Assembly (NCBI RefSeq): GCF_900106075.1
Contig: NZ_LT629794.1
Coordinates: forward strand, 2,749,501 to 2,813,500
Direction: 5' to 3'
From: Polaribacter sp. Hel1_33_78
Lineage (GTDB): Bacteria > Bacteroidota > Bacteroidia > Flavobacteriales > Flavobacteriaceae
DNA: 64,000 bases
The notes under the pieces are model-generated. The model was not told the DNA's origin, searched no databases, and saw only the letters and a list, made by a program, of their open reading frames with translations. Shown in pieces: positions 42,522-52,053 of the stretch. The translations under genes were made by a program, and so were the position numbers. Position 1 is the first letter of the stretch. Each line of letters begins with the position of its first letter.

Positions 42522-43642
42522 AAAAAATAAAAAATAAAGTAGCAAAAATTAAAGATCCTGCATGTTTAAATTGTGGGCATCCATTTTATGGCCAAGAAAA
42601 ATTCTGCCCAGAGTGCGGCCAAGCAAATAAAGGAAACAACATTACTTTTAAAAGTTTTATTCATGAAGTTTTTAATGGATTTTTCAATTTTGATGCAAAA
42701 TTCTGGAATACAATAATTCCGCTTTTAATAAAACCTGGTAAAGTTTCTAAAGAGTATGTGGATGGCAAAAGACAGCGCTACTCCAATCCTTTTCAGTTTT
42801 ATTTAACCGTTTCTATCCTTTTCTTTTTAATCTTAGGACTTTCTAAAAACATTGATAAATTTAAAGAACTTAAAAACGGCACTGAACAAAAGCAATCGAA
42901 AATTATTTCTTTTGATACTGATCAAGCAGTAAAGAATGTAGATATAGACTCCTTAAAAAACGCTGTTAATACCGAACTTAAAAACTCTTGGATTCCTATA
43001 GATTCTGTAAAAAGAAAAAAAATTATAGACCAAGTAGCAGAAAAAGCAAAAGACTCTACAAAATCGATCAGTACAACCGGAAATAAAATTGACTTTGCAG
43101 GGCTTCCAATTGCTGATTATTTAGAATTTCAAAAAAAACACCCTAAAACAAGTATCGATGCTGCTTTAGATAGCCTTCAAAAAGAAAAAACATTTTTCAA
43201 TAGGTTTTTATACAACAGAGCAAAAGTGATCAATTCTTTGACTACTGAAGGAGAAAGTCAAGAACAATTTAGCAACCAATTGCTATCCTATATTTCCATA
43301 GCACTATTTGTATTTTTACCCTTTTTTACCTTATTTTTAAAGTTGTTTTACATTAGAAGAAAATACACGTATGTAGACCATTTAGTCCTGGTATTTCATA
43401 CGCAAACCGTATTTTTTATGCTTTTATCTATTTACTTTTTATTAGAACTCTTTGGGGCTACACCTCAATTATGGATTTTTGCAGTCCTCTTTTTAATGTA
43501 TCTTTTGATCGCCATGCGCAAGTTTTACCAACAAGGTTATTTTAAAACTTTTATAAAATTTACACTCCTAAACTTTACCTATATTTTTATTTCTATTTTC
43601 GGGGTTGTTATTGTTGGCTTAATTTCTTTTGCACTCTTTTAG
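42509..43642 (+). CDS. DUF3667 membrane protein with N-terminal zinc ribbon
   Basis: A membrane protein of about 377 residues. The zinc ribbon CLNCGHPFYGQEKFCPECG is followed by NNITFKSFIHEVFNGFFNFD and KPGKVSKEYVDGKRQRY, the DUF3667 signature, then a charged periplasmic region and four C-terminal hydrophobic helices. The first ATG, at 42758, would cut off the zinc ribbon and most of the signature. The frame is open from 42473 with no ATG, GTG or TTG before the ribbon, so a rare start (ATT 42509, or ATC/ATA nearby) overlapping the apaG end is proposed. The exact start is uncertain. Function is unknown. Confidence 0.75.
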   Translation: MIKLKKIKNKVAKIKDPACLNCGHPFYGQEKFCPECGQANKGNNITFKSFIHEVFNGFFNFDAKFWNTIIPLLIKPGKVSKEYVDGKRQRYSNPFQFYLTVSILFFLILGLSKNIDKFKELKNGTEQKQSKIISFDTDQAVKNVDIDSLKNAVNTELKNSWIPIDSVKRKKIIDQVAEKAKDSTKSISTTGNKIDFAGLPIADYLEFQKKHPKTSIDAALDSLQKEKTFFNRFLYNRAKVINSLTTEGESQEQFSNQLLSYISIALFVFLPFFTLFLKLFYIRRKYTYVDHLVLVFHTQTVFFMLLSIYFLLELFGATPQLWIFAVLFLMYLLIAMRKFYQQGYFKTFIKFTLLNFTYIFISIFGVVIVGLISFALF

Positions 43643-44321
43643 TTGTTCTTACATCTAAATAAGTCATTTCTATGTTGGATGCTATTTTTTTTACCGAAGT
43701 TATACTCACCGTTTCTACAAAAGCTCTTTTCATTTTAAGCGAAATTTCTGTATTTCCTAAGTTTTCATTTTGATGAAAGTCAACAATTTTTTCTTGCTGA
43801 AAGACATCATTTTTTGCTAACCAATCAGAAAACCATTCTTTTCTTAAGACTTTCATTTCTTCGGTATATAAAGAAGATGAAGACCAAATTTTAGGCTCCT
43901 CTGCTAGTTTTTTAAAATGTTTTTTAATGCCGTCCCAAACCAATTCATAAGCTTCTAATTGCAAATGATAATCAATCAAAATCAATGTAAACGGTTCTAT
44001 ATCTGTAAAATCAAAATTGTTAATATAAGCAACCCCATTATCTGTAGAAAGGATTTTTTTTACAATAACACCTCTACTTATCTTGTAATAACGATTTCTT
44101 GTATGGTTTTTAAATCCGCCATTTAGCAAACAAACCAATCTATTTTTTGTACTTGCACCAATCCAAGTTCCTCCTGCTAAAGCATCTTTCGGGTATGTTA
44201 ATTCTACACCATTTTCTTTATAGATCTCTAGTGGTATTGTTTTTCTTAGTGGCGTTTCATCACGATTAGAGGTTAAAATAAAATTATTATTGCCTAAAGG
44301 AAGATAGGTTACCGTGCACAT
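43608..44321 (-). CDS. NRDE-family (TANGO2-like) protein
   Basis: A 237-residue cytosolic protein beginning MCTVTYLPLGNNNFILTSNR then DE, which gives the family its name. The N-terminal Cys2 suggests an Ntn-hydrolase-like fold after removal of Met. Further conserved parts are LAGGTWIGASTKNRLVCLLN and WSSSSLYTEEMKVLR. Homologues include TANGO2, linked to haem or lipid handling; the bacterial role is unsettled. It converges with and overlaps the DUF3667 gene by 35 nt. Confidence 0.88.
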   Translation of the reverse strand: MCTVTYLPLGNNNFILTSNRDETPLRKTIPLEIYKENGVELTYPKDALAGGTWIGASTKNRLVCLLNGGFKNHTRNRYYKISRGVIVKKILSTDNGVAYINNFDFTDIEPFTLILIDYHLQLEAYELVWDGIKKHFKKLAEEPKIWSSSSLYTEEMKVLRKEWFSDWLAKNDVFQQEKIVDFHQNENLGNTEISLKMKRAFVETVSITSVKKIASNIEMTYLDVRTTKRVQKKLSQQ

Positions 44322-44426
44322 ATATCATTTAATTATTTATTAAAAATAGTGTTTTTTAATATAATTATTGAATTTACTTTAACAAAAGACATCAAAAATC
44401 AACTAAATTTATTGAAACAAAAATTG

Positions 44427-44434
44427 TAACTTTG
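44427..44434 (+). promoter_or_regulatory. -7 element upstream of pruA
   Basis: TAACTTTG matches TAnnTTTG, 40 nt before the pruA ATG. The -33 TTG is not at the ideal spacing. Confidence 0.5.
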
Positions 44435-44474
44435 ACACTCAAAATTAGTAGATTAAAACTTAAAAACACATAAA

Positions 44475-46100
44475 ATGGCAAGAGGATTTTTTAATGTTCC
44501 AGAAGCAGTTAATGAACCAGTAAAAGGGTATGCTCCAGGTTCTCCTGAAAGAACAGAATTATTAGCTACTTACAAAGAAATGTTTAACAGCAATATTGAT
44601 GTGCCAATGCATATTAATGGCGAAGAAGTTAGAACAGGAAATACAAAGAATATTACACCTCCTCATGACCATAAACATGTTGTAGGACAATATCATACTG
44701 CAGACAAATCTCATGTAGATACTGCAATTGCTACTGCTTTAGCCGCAAGAGAAGCATGGTCTAGCGTAAGTTGGATGGAAAGAGCTTCTATTTTCTTAAA
44801 AGCGGCTGAATTATTAGCAGGACCTTACAGAGCGAGAATGAATGCGGCTACAATGATTGCACAATCTAAAAACGTTCATCAAGCAGAAATTGATGCGGCT
44901 TGTGAAATGATTGATTTCTTCCGTTTCAATGTACAATATTTAACAGATATATTTAAAGATCAACCAGCATCTGCTCCAGGAATTTGGAACCGAGTTGAGT
45001 ATAGACCGCTAGAAGGATTTGTATATGCCATTACACCTTTTAACTTTACCTCTATTGCTGCAAATTTAGTTGCTGCCCCAGCTTTAATGGGAAATGTTGT
45101 GGTATGGAAACCCTCTGATCATCAAGCATATTCTGCTCAAGTAATTGTAGATTTGTTTAAAGAAGCTGGTTTGCCTGATGGCGTAATAAATGTAGTTTAC
45201 GGAGATCCTGTGATGATTACCGATACTGTATTTGCTTCTCCAGATTTCTCTGGATTACACTTTACAGGATCTACGCATGTATTTAAAAACTTATGGAAAC
45301 AAATAGGAAATAATATCCACAACTATAAAACATATCCAAGAATTGTTGGAGAAACTGGTGGTAAAGACTTTATCTGGGCGCATAATTCTGCCAACCCTCT
45401 GCAAGTTGCAACAGGAATTACAAGAGGTGCTTTTGAATTTCAAGGTCAAAAATGTTCTGCTGCATCACGTGCATTTATTCCTGCATCCATGTGGGAAGAA
45501 GTAAAAGGGCATTTAATTGCACAAGCAAATGAAATAAAAATGGGTTCTCCAGAAGATCCATCAAACTACGTAAATGCAGTTATACACGAAGGTTCTTTTG
45601 ATAAAATTGCAAGCTTTTTAGACGCTGCTAAAACGGATCCTGATGCAGATATTATCATTGGGGGGGGTCACGATAAATCTGTTGGATACTTCATAGAACC
45701 AACCGTTATTGTAGCTAAAGATCCAATGTACAAAACAATGTGTACAGAATTGTTCGGCCCTGTTATGACAATCTATGTATACGAAGATGCTGCATGGGAA
45801 GCTTCTTTAAAATTAGTAGATGAATCTACTGAATATGCTTTAACAGGAGCAATCTTTTCTACAGATAGATATATTGTTGAAAAAGCATCTAAAGCATTAG
45901 AGAATGCAGCTGGAAATTTCTACATCAACGACAAACCAACAGGAGCAGTTGTTGGTCAGCAACCATTTGGAGGCGCAAGAGCTTCTGGAACAAATGATAA
46001 AGCTGGTTCTGCACAAAATTTATTACGCTGGACTTCTGTTCGTTTAATTAAAGAAACTTTTGTAACACCAACAGATTATAAATATCCCTTTTTAGGATAA
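44475..46100 (+). CDS. pruA: L-glutamate gamma-semialdehyde (P5C) dehydrogenase
   Basis: A 541-residue aldehyde dehydrogenase, the last step of proline breakdown to glutamate with NAD+. The active site has Cys in FEFQGQKCSAASRAF and Glu in VGETGGKDF; the NAD-binding FTGSTHVFKNLW and PFNFTSIAANL are present. The C-terminus PFGGARASGTNDKAGS and DYKYPFLG are typical of the stand-alone P5C dehydrogenase. Proline dehydrogenase is not in this window. The final eight codons and terminator have a degraded copy at 49496. Confidence 0.95.
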   Translation: MARGFFNVPEAVNEPVKGYAPGSPERTELLATYKEMFNSNIDVPMHINGEEVRTGNTKNITPPHDHKHVVGQYHTADKSHVDTAIATALAAREAWSSVSWMERASIFLKAAELLAGPYRARMNAATMIAQSKNVHQAEIDAACEMIDFFRFNVQYLTDIFKDQPASAPGIWNRVEYRPLEGFVYAITPFNFTSIAANLVAAPALMGNVVVWKPSDHQAYSAQVIVDLFKEAGLPDGVINVVYGDPVMITDTVFASPDFSGLHFTGSTHVFKNLWKQIGNNIHNYKTYPRIVGETGGKDFIWAHNSANPLQVATGITRGAFEFQGQKCSAASRAFIPASMWEEVKGHLIAQANEIKMGSPEDPSNYVNAVIHEGSFDKIASFLDAAKTDPDADIIIGGGHDKSVGYFIEPTVIVAKDPMYKTMCTELFGPVMTIYVYEDAAWEASLKLVDESTEYALTGAIFSTDRYIVEKASKALENAAGNFYINDKPTGAVVGQQPFGGARASGTNDKAGSAQNLLRWTSVRLIKETFVTPTDYKYPFLG

Positions 46101-46150
46101 TACTATTGTTCATGCATACAAAAAGCCTCATCTTCATAAGATGAGGCTTT
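46076..46150. repeat. pruA tail/terminator repeat, copy 1
   Basis: 75 nt comprising the last codons of pruA, its stop, the spacer and the terminator hairpin. It matches 49496-49570 at 65 of 75 positions without gaps (offset 3420). Confidence 0.8.
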
Positions 46151-46156
46151 TTTTTT
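46121..46156 (+). terminator. Terminator after pruA
   Basis: A perfect 14-bp stem AAAAGCCTCATCTT / AAGATGAGGCTTTT with a 3-nt loop and a long T-run. Confidence 0.92.
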
Positions 46157-46243
46157 ATCCTTAACCCTATCATTTCTCTCGCAAGATTAAATACCAAGAT
46201 TTTGTATCTTTAACGTAATCCTTTAAAATCAATCACTAATCCT

Positions 46244-49200
46244 ATGAAATCAATTTTCAAAAGTATTCTTGTTATCATGTTGTTCTTATCAACAGCACGT
46301 ATAGCAGGGCAAGAAACACGGCTATTAAGACAACCAACAATTAATGGAAACCAAATAGCATATACCTATGGATCTGATGTTTGGACAACAAATTTAACTA
46401 CAAATCTTACAACTAGATTAACAAGCACAGCAGCACTTGAAAGCAATCCACACATTTCTCCAAACGGAAAATGGATTGCGTTTACATCAAACAGGTCTGG
46501 CTCTTCAGCAGTTTATATTGTTTCGATTGCTGGTGGAGAAGCCAAAAGATTAACATGGCACACAAGTGCCGATGTTGCTAAAGGTTGGACAAATGATGGT
46601 AAACGAGTTTTATTTACCTCAAATAGAGACACAGCACCAAGTAGGTATAATAGATTGTATACTGTTTCTATAGATGGCGGTCCAGTCACTAAATTATTTG
46701 AACAATGGGCAACTGCAGGATCGTATTCTCCAAATGGAAAACAATTGGTGATTGATAAAATGAGACGTTGGGATGAAGAATGGAGAGATTATCGTGGTGG
46801 ACAAAACACTCCGTTAATTATTATCGATTTAAAAACCTTAAACGAAACCTTATTACCAAACAATAAAACTACTGATAAATACCCCGTTTGGAATGGAAGT
46901 ATAGTATATTTCTTATCCGACAGAACACATACCTCTAACGTTTGGTCATACAACACAAAAACAAAAGCAGTAAAACAAGTCACTCGTTTTAAAGGAACTG
47001 CTGTAAAATATTTAAGTGGATCTAAAAGTCACTTAATCTTTGAACAAGATGGTTATTTGCACACGTTAGATATAAAAAACAATAAAACAAAACGTTTAAA
47101 AATTTCTATTAAAGGAGATTTTCCTTGGACAGATACTAAATGGGTAAATGTCAATAAAAGAGTAGATTATGCAAATATTTCTCCTAATGGAAAAAGAGTT
47201 GTAATGGCTTCACGTGGCGATATTTTTACGGCTCCTGTAGAATTTGGAGATGCAAGAAATATCACGAAAAGTTCTGGAGCTGCTGATAGAGCGCCAATTT
47301 GGTCCCCAGAAGGAGATAAAATCGCATGGTTTTCTGATTCAAATGGAAAAGGATATGCTTTGCATGTAAATAATCAAGACGGAACCACTAAAACAACCAC
47401 TATTTCTATTGGGGTTTCTAAAATGGCTTGGGAACCAACTTGGTCTCCAGACGGAAAGAATATTGCGTTTGTAGATGATGATACACGCATTAGAATTGTT
47501 AATTTAAAAGCAGCAACCATCAGAACGATTGACAATGCTGGCAACAACTTAGAACGTGGTAGAATGGGAATCACATGGTCTCCAGACTCTAATTGGTTAG
47601 CGTATGCTAAATCTGGCGACAATAGTTTAAAACAAATAAAAGTATGGTCTTTAGCGTCTAATAAGGTTACAGCAATTACAGATCCATTTGCAGATTCATT
47701 TTCTCCTACCTGGGATTTAGACCACAAACATTTATACTTTTTAGCAAGTACAGATGTTGCATTGCGCTCTGGTTGGGCAAATACAAGTTCTATGACGGCC
47801 AAACCAAATTATGCTGCTTATGTAATTAATTTGGCTAAAAAAGATGCTTCTCCTTTTAAACCGAAAAGCGATGAAGAAGTTGTGGAAAAAGAAAAGTTGA
47901 AAGACGATAAAAGCAAGAAAGGTGATGAAAATGAAGATTCTAAGAAAAAATCTGAAGAAAAAAAAGACAAAAAAGTAGTTATTGATTTTAACGGAATTTC
48001 TCGTAGAATTTTGGCTTTGCCTCTAAAAGAAAGTTTCAGAAGTATTGCTGCTGGACCTGCCGGATTTGTATTTATTTCTAATGAAAAAGCAATTCAAAAA
48101 TTTGATTTAAAAAAATTAAAGGCAACAGAATTTGGAAAAAAGCTAAGCATATATGGTATTTCTCCAAACGGAAAACACATGATTGTGAAAGCCGGCAGAG
48201 AATGGAAAGTAGCAAAAACTACTGGGACAAATATAAAAGGTGCCAAAACTTTAAAGTTAGATTTTAACATGAAGCTAAACAGAATTAGTGAATGGAATCA
48301 AATTTTTGAAGAAGCTTGGCGCTACGAGCGCGATTATTTTTATGATCCAGGAATGCACGGTAGAGACTGGAACAAAGTTTATAAAAGGTATGCACCGCTA
48401 GTGCCTTTTGTAAAACACAGAGCAGATTTAAATTATATTTTAGATCAAGTAAATGGAGAATTATCGGTTGGACATAGTTTTGTTCGTGGTGGAGATTTCC
48501 CTACTATTGATGCAGCTAAAGGAGGCTTGTTAGGTGCAGATTTTTCAGCCAGACAAGGGAAATGGCAATTCAAAAGAATTTACACTTCAGAGGCTTGGAA
48601 CCCAGGATTAAATGGCCCTTTAGATCAGCCTGGCATGAAAATTAAAGCAGGACATTATTTAGTTGGCATCAATAATGAAGAAATTACTGACAAAGACAAC
48701 ATCTATAAATATCTCGATGGCACTGCTACTAAACAAACTACGTTACATATCAATACAAAACCATCTTTTGAAGGTGCTTGGAAAGAAATTGTAAAACCAA
48801 TTAAAAGCGAAAATTCATTGCGCCAAAGAACTTGGGTAGAAGATAACCGAAGAATGGTAGACAAACTTTCTGGAGGAAAGCTAGGTTATATTTGGGTACC
48901 AAATACTGGTGGACCAGGATTTGTTTCTTTTAATAGATATTATTTTGCTCAGCAAAATAAAGAAGGGGCTGTCATTGATGAACGTTTTAATGGCGGTGGA
49001 TTATTAGATGATTATATGGTAGACTTAATGACGCGTAAACCAAGAGCAGCATTAACAAATGAAGTTCCGAATGGAAAAGCGATGCGTTTACCTGCTGGAA
49101 TTATGGGGCCCAAAGTATTATTGATAAATGAACTTGCAGGATCTGGAGGGGATTTTTTCCCTTGGGTTTTTAGACAACAAAAAGCAGGATTATTAATAGG

Positions 49201-49486
49201 AGCTACGACTTGGGGTGGATTGGTGAAATCATCTACTCATTATAGAATGATAGATGGTGGTTCTTTAACAGCACCAGACAATGCTGTTTTTGATCCAGCA
49301 ACAAATGCCTGGATTGCAGAAAACAAAGGAGTTGCACCAGATATAGCTGTAAGGCAAAATGCAAAATCTTTAGAAAAAGGTTCAGATCCTCAGTTGGAAA
49401 GAGCCGTTACAGAATTATTATCTCAGTTAAAAGGTAAAAAGAAAATAACCCCTCCTAAATTTCCAAAACCAACAAAAGAGAACTAA
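46244..49486 (+). CDS. Tricorn-like S41 family peptidase
   Basis: A 1080-residue exported peptidase. The signal peptide is within residues 1-23 (LFLSTARIAGQ). Residues about 30-540 are PD40/WD-type beta-propeller repeats (HISPNGKWIAFTSNRSG, WSPDGKNIAFVDDDT). A Lys/Glu-rich linker (about 545-580) follows, then a second propeller-like part, a PDZ domain (GHYLVGINNEEIT) and the S41 domain with nucleophile Ser967 in LAGSGGDFFPWVF. This is the tricorn layout for degrading peptides, here periplasmic or extracellular. The gene is bracketed by the duplicated pruA tail/terminator. A second in-frame ATG a few codons in is possible. Confidence 0.92.
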   Translation: MKSIFKSILVIMLFLSTARIAGQETRLLRQPTINGNQIAYTYGSDVWTTNLTTNLTTRLTSTAALESNPHISPNGKWIAFTSNRSGSSAVYIVSIAGGEAKRLTWHTSADVAKGWTNDGKRVLFTSNRDTAPSRYNRLYTVSIDGGPVTKLFEQWATAGSYSPNGKQLVIDKMRRWDEEWRDYRGGQNTPLIIIDLKTLNETLLPNNKTTDKYPVWNGSIVYFLSDRTHTSNVWSYNTKTKAVKQVTRFKGTAVKYLSGSKSHLIFEQDGYLHTLDIKNNKTKRLKISIKGDFPWTDTKWVNVNKRVDYANISPNGKRVVMASRGDIFTAPVEFGDARNITKSSGAADRAPIWSPEGDKIAWFSDSNGKGYALHVNNQDGTTKTTTISIGVSKMAWEPTWSPDGKNIAFVDDDTRIRIVNLKAATIRTIDNAGNNLERGRMGITWSPDSNWLAYAKSGDNSLKQIKVWSLASNKVTAITDPFADSFSPTWDLDHKHLYFLASTDVALRSGWANTSSMTAKPNYAAYVINLAKKDASPFKPKSDEEVVEKEKLKDDKSKKGDENEDSKKKSEEKKDKKVVIDFNGISRRILALPLKESFRSIAAGPAGFVFISNEKAIQKFDLKKLKATEFGKKLSIYGISPNGKHMIVKAGREWKVAKTTGTNIKGAKTLKLDFNMKLNRISEWNQIFEEAWRYERDYFYDPGMHGRDWNKVYKRYAPLVPFVKHRADLNYILDQVNGELSVGHSFVRGGDFPTIDAAKGGLLGADFSARQGKWQFKRIYTSEAWNPGLNGPLDQPGMKIKAGHYLVGINNEEITDKDNIYKYLDGTATKQTTLHINTKPSFEGAWKEIVKPIKSENSLRQRTWVEDNRRMVDKLSGGKLGYIWVPNTGGPGFVSFNRYYFAQQNKEGAVIDERFNGGGLLDDYMVDLMTRKPRAALTNEVPNGKAMRLPAGIMGPKVLLINELAGSGGDFFPWVFRQQKAGLLIGATTWGGLVKSSTHYRMIDGGSLTAPDNAVFDPATNAWIAENKGVAPDIAVRQNAKSLEKGSDPQLERAVTELLSQLKGKKKITPPKFPKPTKEN

Positions 49487-49495
49487 ATAAATAAT

Positions 49496-49570
49496 TTATA
49501 AATATCCTTTTTTAAGGTAATACTATTGTTCATTTTTACAAAAAACTTCATCTTCATCAGATGAGGTTTT
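49496..49570. repeat. pruA tail/terminator repeat, copy 2
   Basis: A degenerate copy of 46076-46150. It still encodes YKYPFLR and a stop in the original frame although no dehydrogenase precedes it, which shows it derives from pruA. Confidence 0.8.
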
Positions 49571-49573
49571 TTT
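49543..49573 (+). terminator. Terminator after the tricorn-like gene
   Basis: An 11-bp stem AAACTTCATCT / AGATGAGGTTT (one wobble) with a T-run. It is homologous to the pruA terminator. Confidence 0.85.
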
Positions 49574-49577
49574 GTAC

Positions 49578-49585
49578 TATCTTTG
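49578..49585 (+). promoter_or_regulatory. -7 element of the DUF5916 gene
   Basis: TATCTTTG matches TAnnTTTG exactly, 22 nt before the TTG start at 49608 and just after the terminator. Confidence 0.5.
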
Positions 49586-49607
49586 ATACATATCAAAATA
49601 AATCCTA

Positions 49608-51803
49608 TTGAAAAATATTTTAGTTTTTATTACTTTCCTTTTTGTAATACATAGTTTTTCCCAAACAACTAATAAATCCGTATTTGTTAATTTTATTGAG
49701 AATCCAATCGTTTTAGATGCAAATCTTAACGAAAATGAATGGAAAGACAGCAAAGGAGCTTCCGGATTCTGGCAATATTTCCCTTCAGATTCTACGCAAG
49801 CAAAACAACAAGCAAGTATTAAGTTTTTATTTGATGATAAAAATTTATACATAGGTGCCAAAGTAAATGCTCCTGATAATAAATTTATTACACCTTCTCT
49901 TAGAAGAGACTTTAGAGCCGGCGGTAGCGATAATATTACCTTTTTATTTGATACATTTAATGATGGAACTAATGCATTCATTTTTGGAACCAATCCTTAT
50001 GGAGTAAAAAGAGAAATGCTTCTATCTGGTGGAGGTTCTGAACTAAGAGGGTTTACGATGGCTTGGGACACCAAATGGCAATGTAAAACGGAAATTAAAG
50101 ACGATCATTACATTATAGAAATGATCATTCCATTGTCGGCTTTTAAATACAGAGAGGGTGAAACCAAATGGCGCTTTAACAGTTATCATTTTGACACACA
50201 ATATAATGAAAGAAATACCTGGGTAAATATTCCTCAAAATCAATTTATATTTAACTTGGCTTATATGGGAGAAATGATTTTTGAAAAGCCTCTAGGAAAA
50301 TCAAAATCTCCAATTTCTATTATACCTTATGTAAATGCAATAACCGCAAAAGACTTTGAAAACAAAACCTCTATTACAGATTTAAAATTTGGTGGAGATG
50401 CAAAATTCACTATTGGTAATAGTATGAATTTAGATATTACTTTAAATCCTGATTTTTCTCAAGTAGAAGTAGACCAACAAATCACAAATCTTACTCGCTT
50501 TGAAGTTTCATTGCCGGAAAGAAGACTATTCTTTATTGAAAATAGTGATTTGTTTGCAGATTTTGGTAACAATAGAGATTCTAATCCTTTTTTCTCCAGA
50601 AGAATAGGTATTGCAAAAGACGCCAATGATAATACTATAGAAAATGATATTATTGCTGGAGTGAGATTAAGTGGCAAAGTAAATAACAACTTAAGGGTTG
50701 GTTTGTTAACAATGCAAACTGCAGAAGACATTGAAAATGAAATCCCTACTGTTAATAGTGCTGTTATTACACTTCAACAAAAACTGTTTAGCCGATCAAA
50801 TATTAGCTTTATGATTATTAATAAAGAAGCTACAAAGGAGTATGATTTTCTTGCAGAGGAAGATACATATAATAGAATTATTGGGATGGATTATCGCTTA
50901 GCTTCAGAAGACAATTCTTGGGTTGGGAAATATTTCATTCATAAGTCTTTTTCTCCAGGTATAAAGAACAAAGATTATTCTGCTGGGTTTTCTACGCAAT
51001 ATTTTAATAGAAATTTTAGTGCAAGAATAAATGGGGTTTATGTTGGAGAGAATTATCAGTCAGATTTGGGGTTTCTTAGAAGAACCGATATTTTTAAAAT
51101 TTCGCCTCAAATAGAACGTACTTTTTGGCCAAATGAAAGTAAAATTCAAAAACATAGCTTCTCGATTACTCCTATTTTTATTTGGAAACCTGAGTTAAAC
51201 TTTAAAAATTCAGATTATGCAATCATCAGCAGATGGCGAGCAAATTTTATAAACACTGCAGAATTGACTGCAGAAATGAAGAATCGTTTTACTTATCTTT
51301 TTAGTGAGTTTGATCCTACAGGAACGGATGGAGCAATTCCTTTACCTGCGAATAAAGGTTATGCATACACCAATTTTAACCTTAGTTATAGATCCGATCA
51401 AAGAAAAAATTTTTCTTATCGAATAGAACCTTCAGTAGGTACTTTTTTTAATGGTAAAAAATATTCTTTAACAACTAATTTAGCATGGAGAATTCAACCC
51501 TATTTTTCCGGTTCTATGCAAATTAATTATGATAAAGTAATACTCCCTAATCCTTTCCCAAATGCTTCTATTTGGTTAATTGGTCCAAAAATAGACATCA
51601 CTTTTAATAAAAGCTTATTTTGGTCTACTTTTATTCAATATAGCAGTCAGCAAGAAAATTTTGGAATCAACACAAAATTACAGTGGCGTTTTGCTCCGCT
51701 TTCAGATCTTTTTATTGTCTACAACGACAATTATTATTCTAATAATTTTGCACCTAGATTTAAATCTTTAAATTTAAAATTGACGTATTGGTTAAATATT
51801 TAG
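49608..51803 (+). CDS. CBM9/DUF5916 outer-membrane protein
   Basis: A 731-residue exported protein starting at TTG 49608, which gives a good signal peptide (MKNILVFITFLFVIHSFSQ). Residues about 35-220 resemble a family 9 carbohydrate-binding domain (LDANLNENEWKDSKGASGFW, LFDDKNLYIGAKV). The remainder is DUF5916, a barrel-like region with LDITLNPDFSQVEVDQQ and FFIENSDLFADFG, ending in alternating strands (NLKLTYWLNI). It is probably an outer-membrane protein recognising glycans or related ligands; the function is not established. It is monocistronic. Confidence 0.85.
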   Translation: MKNILVFITFLFVIHSFSQTTNKSVFVNFIENPIVLDANLNENEWKDSKGASGFWQYFPSDSTQAKQQASIKFLFDDKNLYIGAKVNAPDNKFITPSLRRDFRAGGSDNITFLFDTFNDGTNAFIFGTNPYGVKREMLLSGGGSELRGFTMAWDTKWQCKTEIKDDHYIIEMIIPLSAFKYREGETKWRFNSYHFDTQYNERNTWVNIPQNQFIFNLAYMGEMIFEKPLGKSKSPISIIPYVNAITAKDFENKTSITDLKFGGDAKFTIGNSMNLDITLNPDFSQVEVDQQITNLTRFEVSLPERRLFFIENSDLFADFGNNRDSNPFFSRRIGIAKDANDNTIENDIIAGVRLSGKVNNNLRVGLLTMQTAEDIENEIPTVNSAVITLQQKLFSRSNISFMIINKEATKEYDFLAEEDTYNRIIGMDYRLASEDNSWVGKYFIHKSFSPGIKNKDYSAGFSTQYFNRNFSARINGVYVGENYQSDLGFLRRTDIFKISPQIERTFWPNESKIQKHSFSITPIFIWKPELNFKNSDYAIISRWRANFINTAELTAEMKNRFTYLFSEFDPTGTDGAIPLPANKGYAYTNFNLSYRSDQRKNFSYRIEPSVGTFFNGKKYSLTTNLAWRIQPYFSGSMQINYDKVILPNPFPNASIWLIGPKIDITFNKSLFWSTFIQYSSQQENFGINTKLQWRFAPLSDLFIVYNDNYYSNNFAPRFKSLNLKLTYWLNI

Positions 51804-52053
51804 CTTCTTTATTTATTAAATTTCTTGTAACCATTTGTTACTTTTAACAAATAAAATCATGAAGAAGCTTTCTCAAAAAAAGATTCTTTAAGAGAAGTTT
51901 GCAGTGGCATTGTAACGTGTGTTTTTTATCAATCAATCTTCCTTTAACTTAAGCTTTATAACAGTAAAAAATTTAAAATAAATACTTCATTTGTTGAGTT
52001 TTAAAATAAATTAAACAATTCTAAAACCTCACATGTAAGAGTAAATATGGCTT

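Noticed and set aside
49577..49993. A 138-residue minus-strand frame opposite the DUF5916 gene
   Set aside because: It is fully antisense to a well-supported gene with a signal peptide, and has no recognisable domain.
51804..52053. A tiny frame beginning ATGAAGAAGCTT in the spacer after the DUF5916 gene
   Set aside because: It ends after ten codons and has no signal peptide or structure; the spacer shows nothing supportable.
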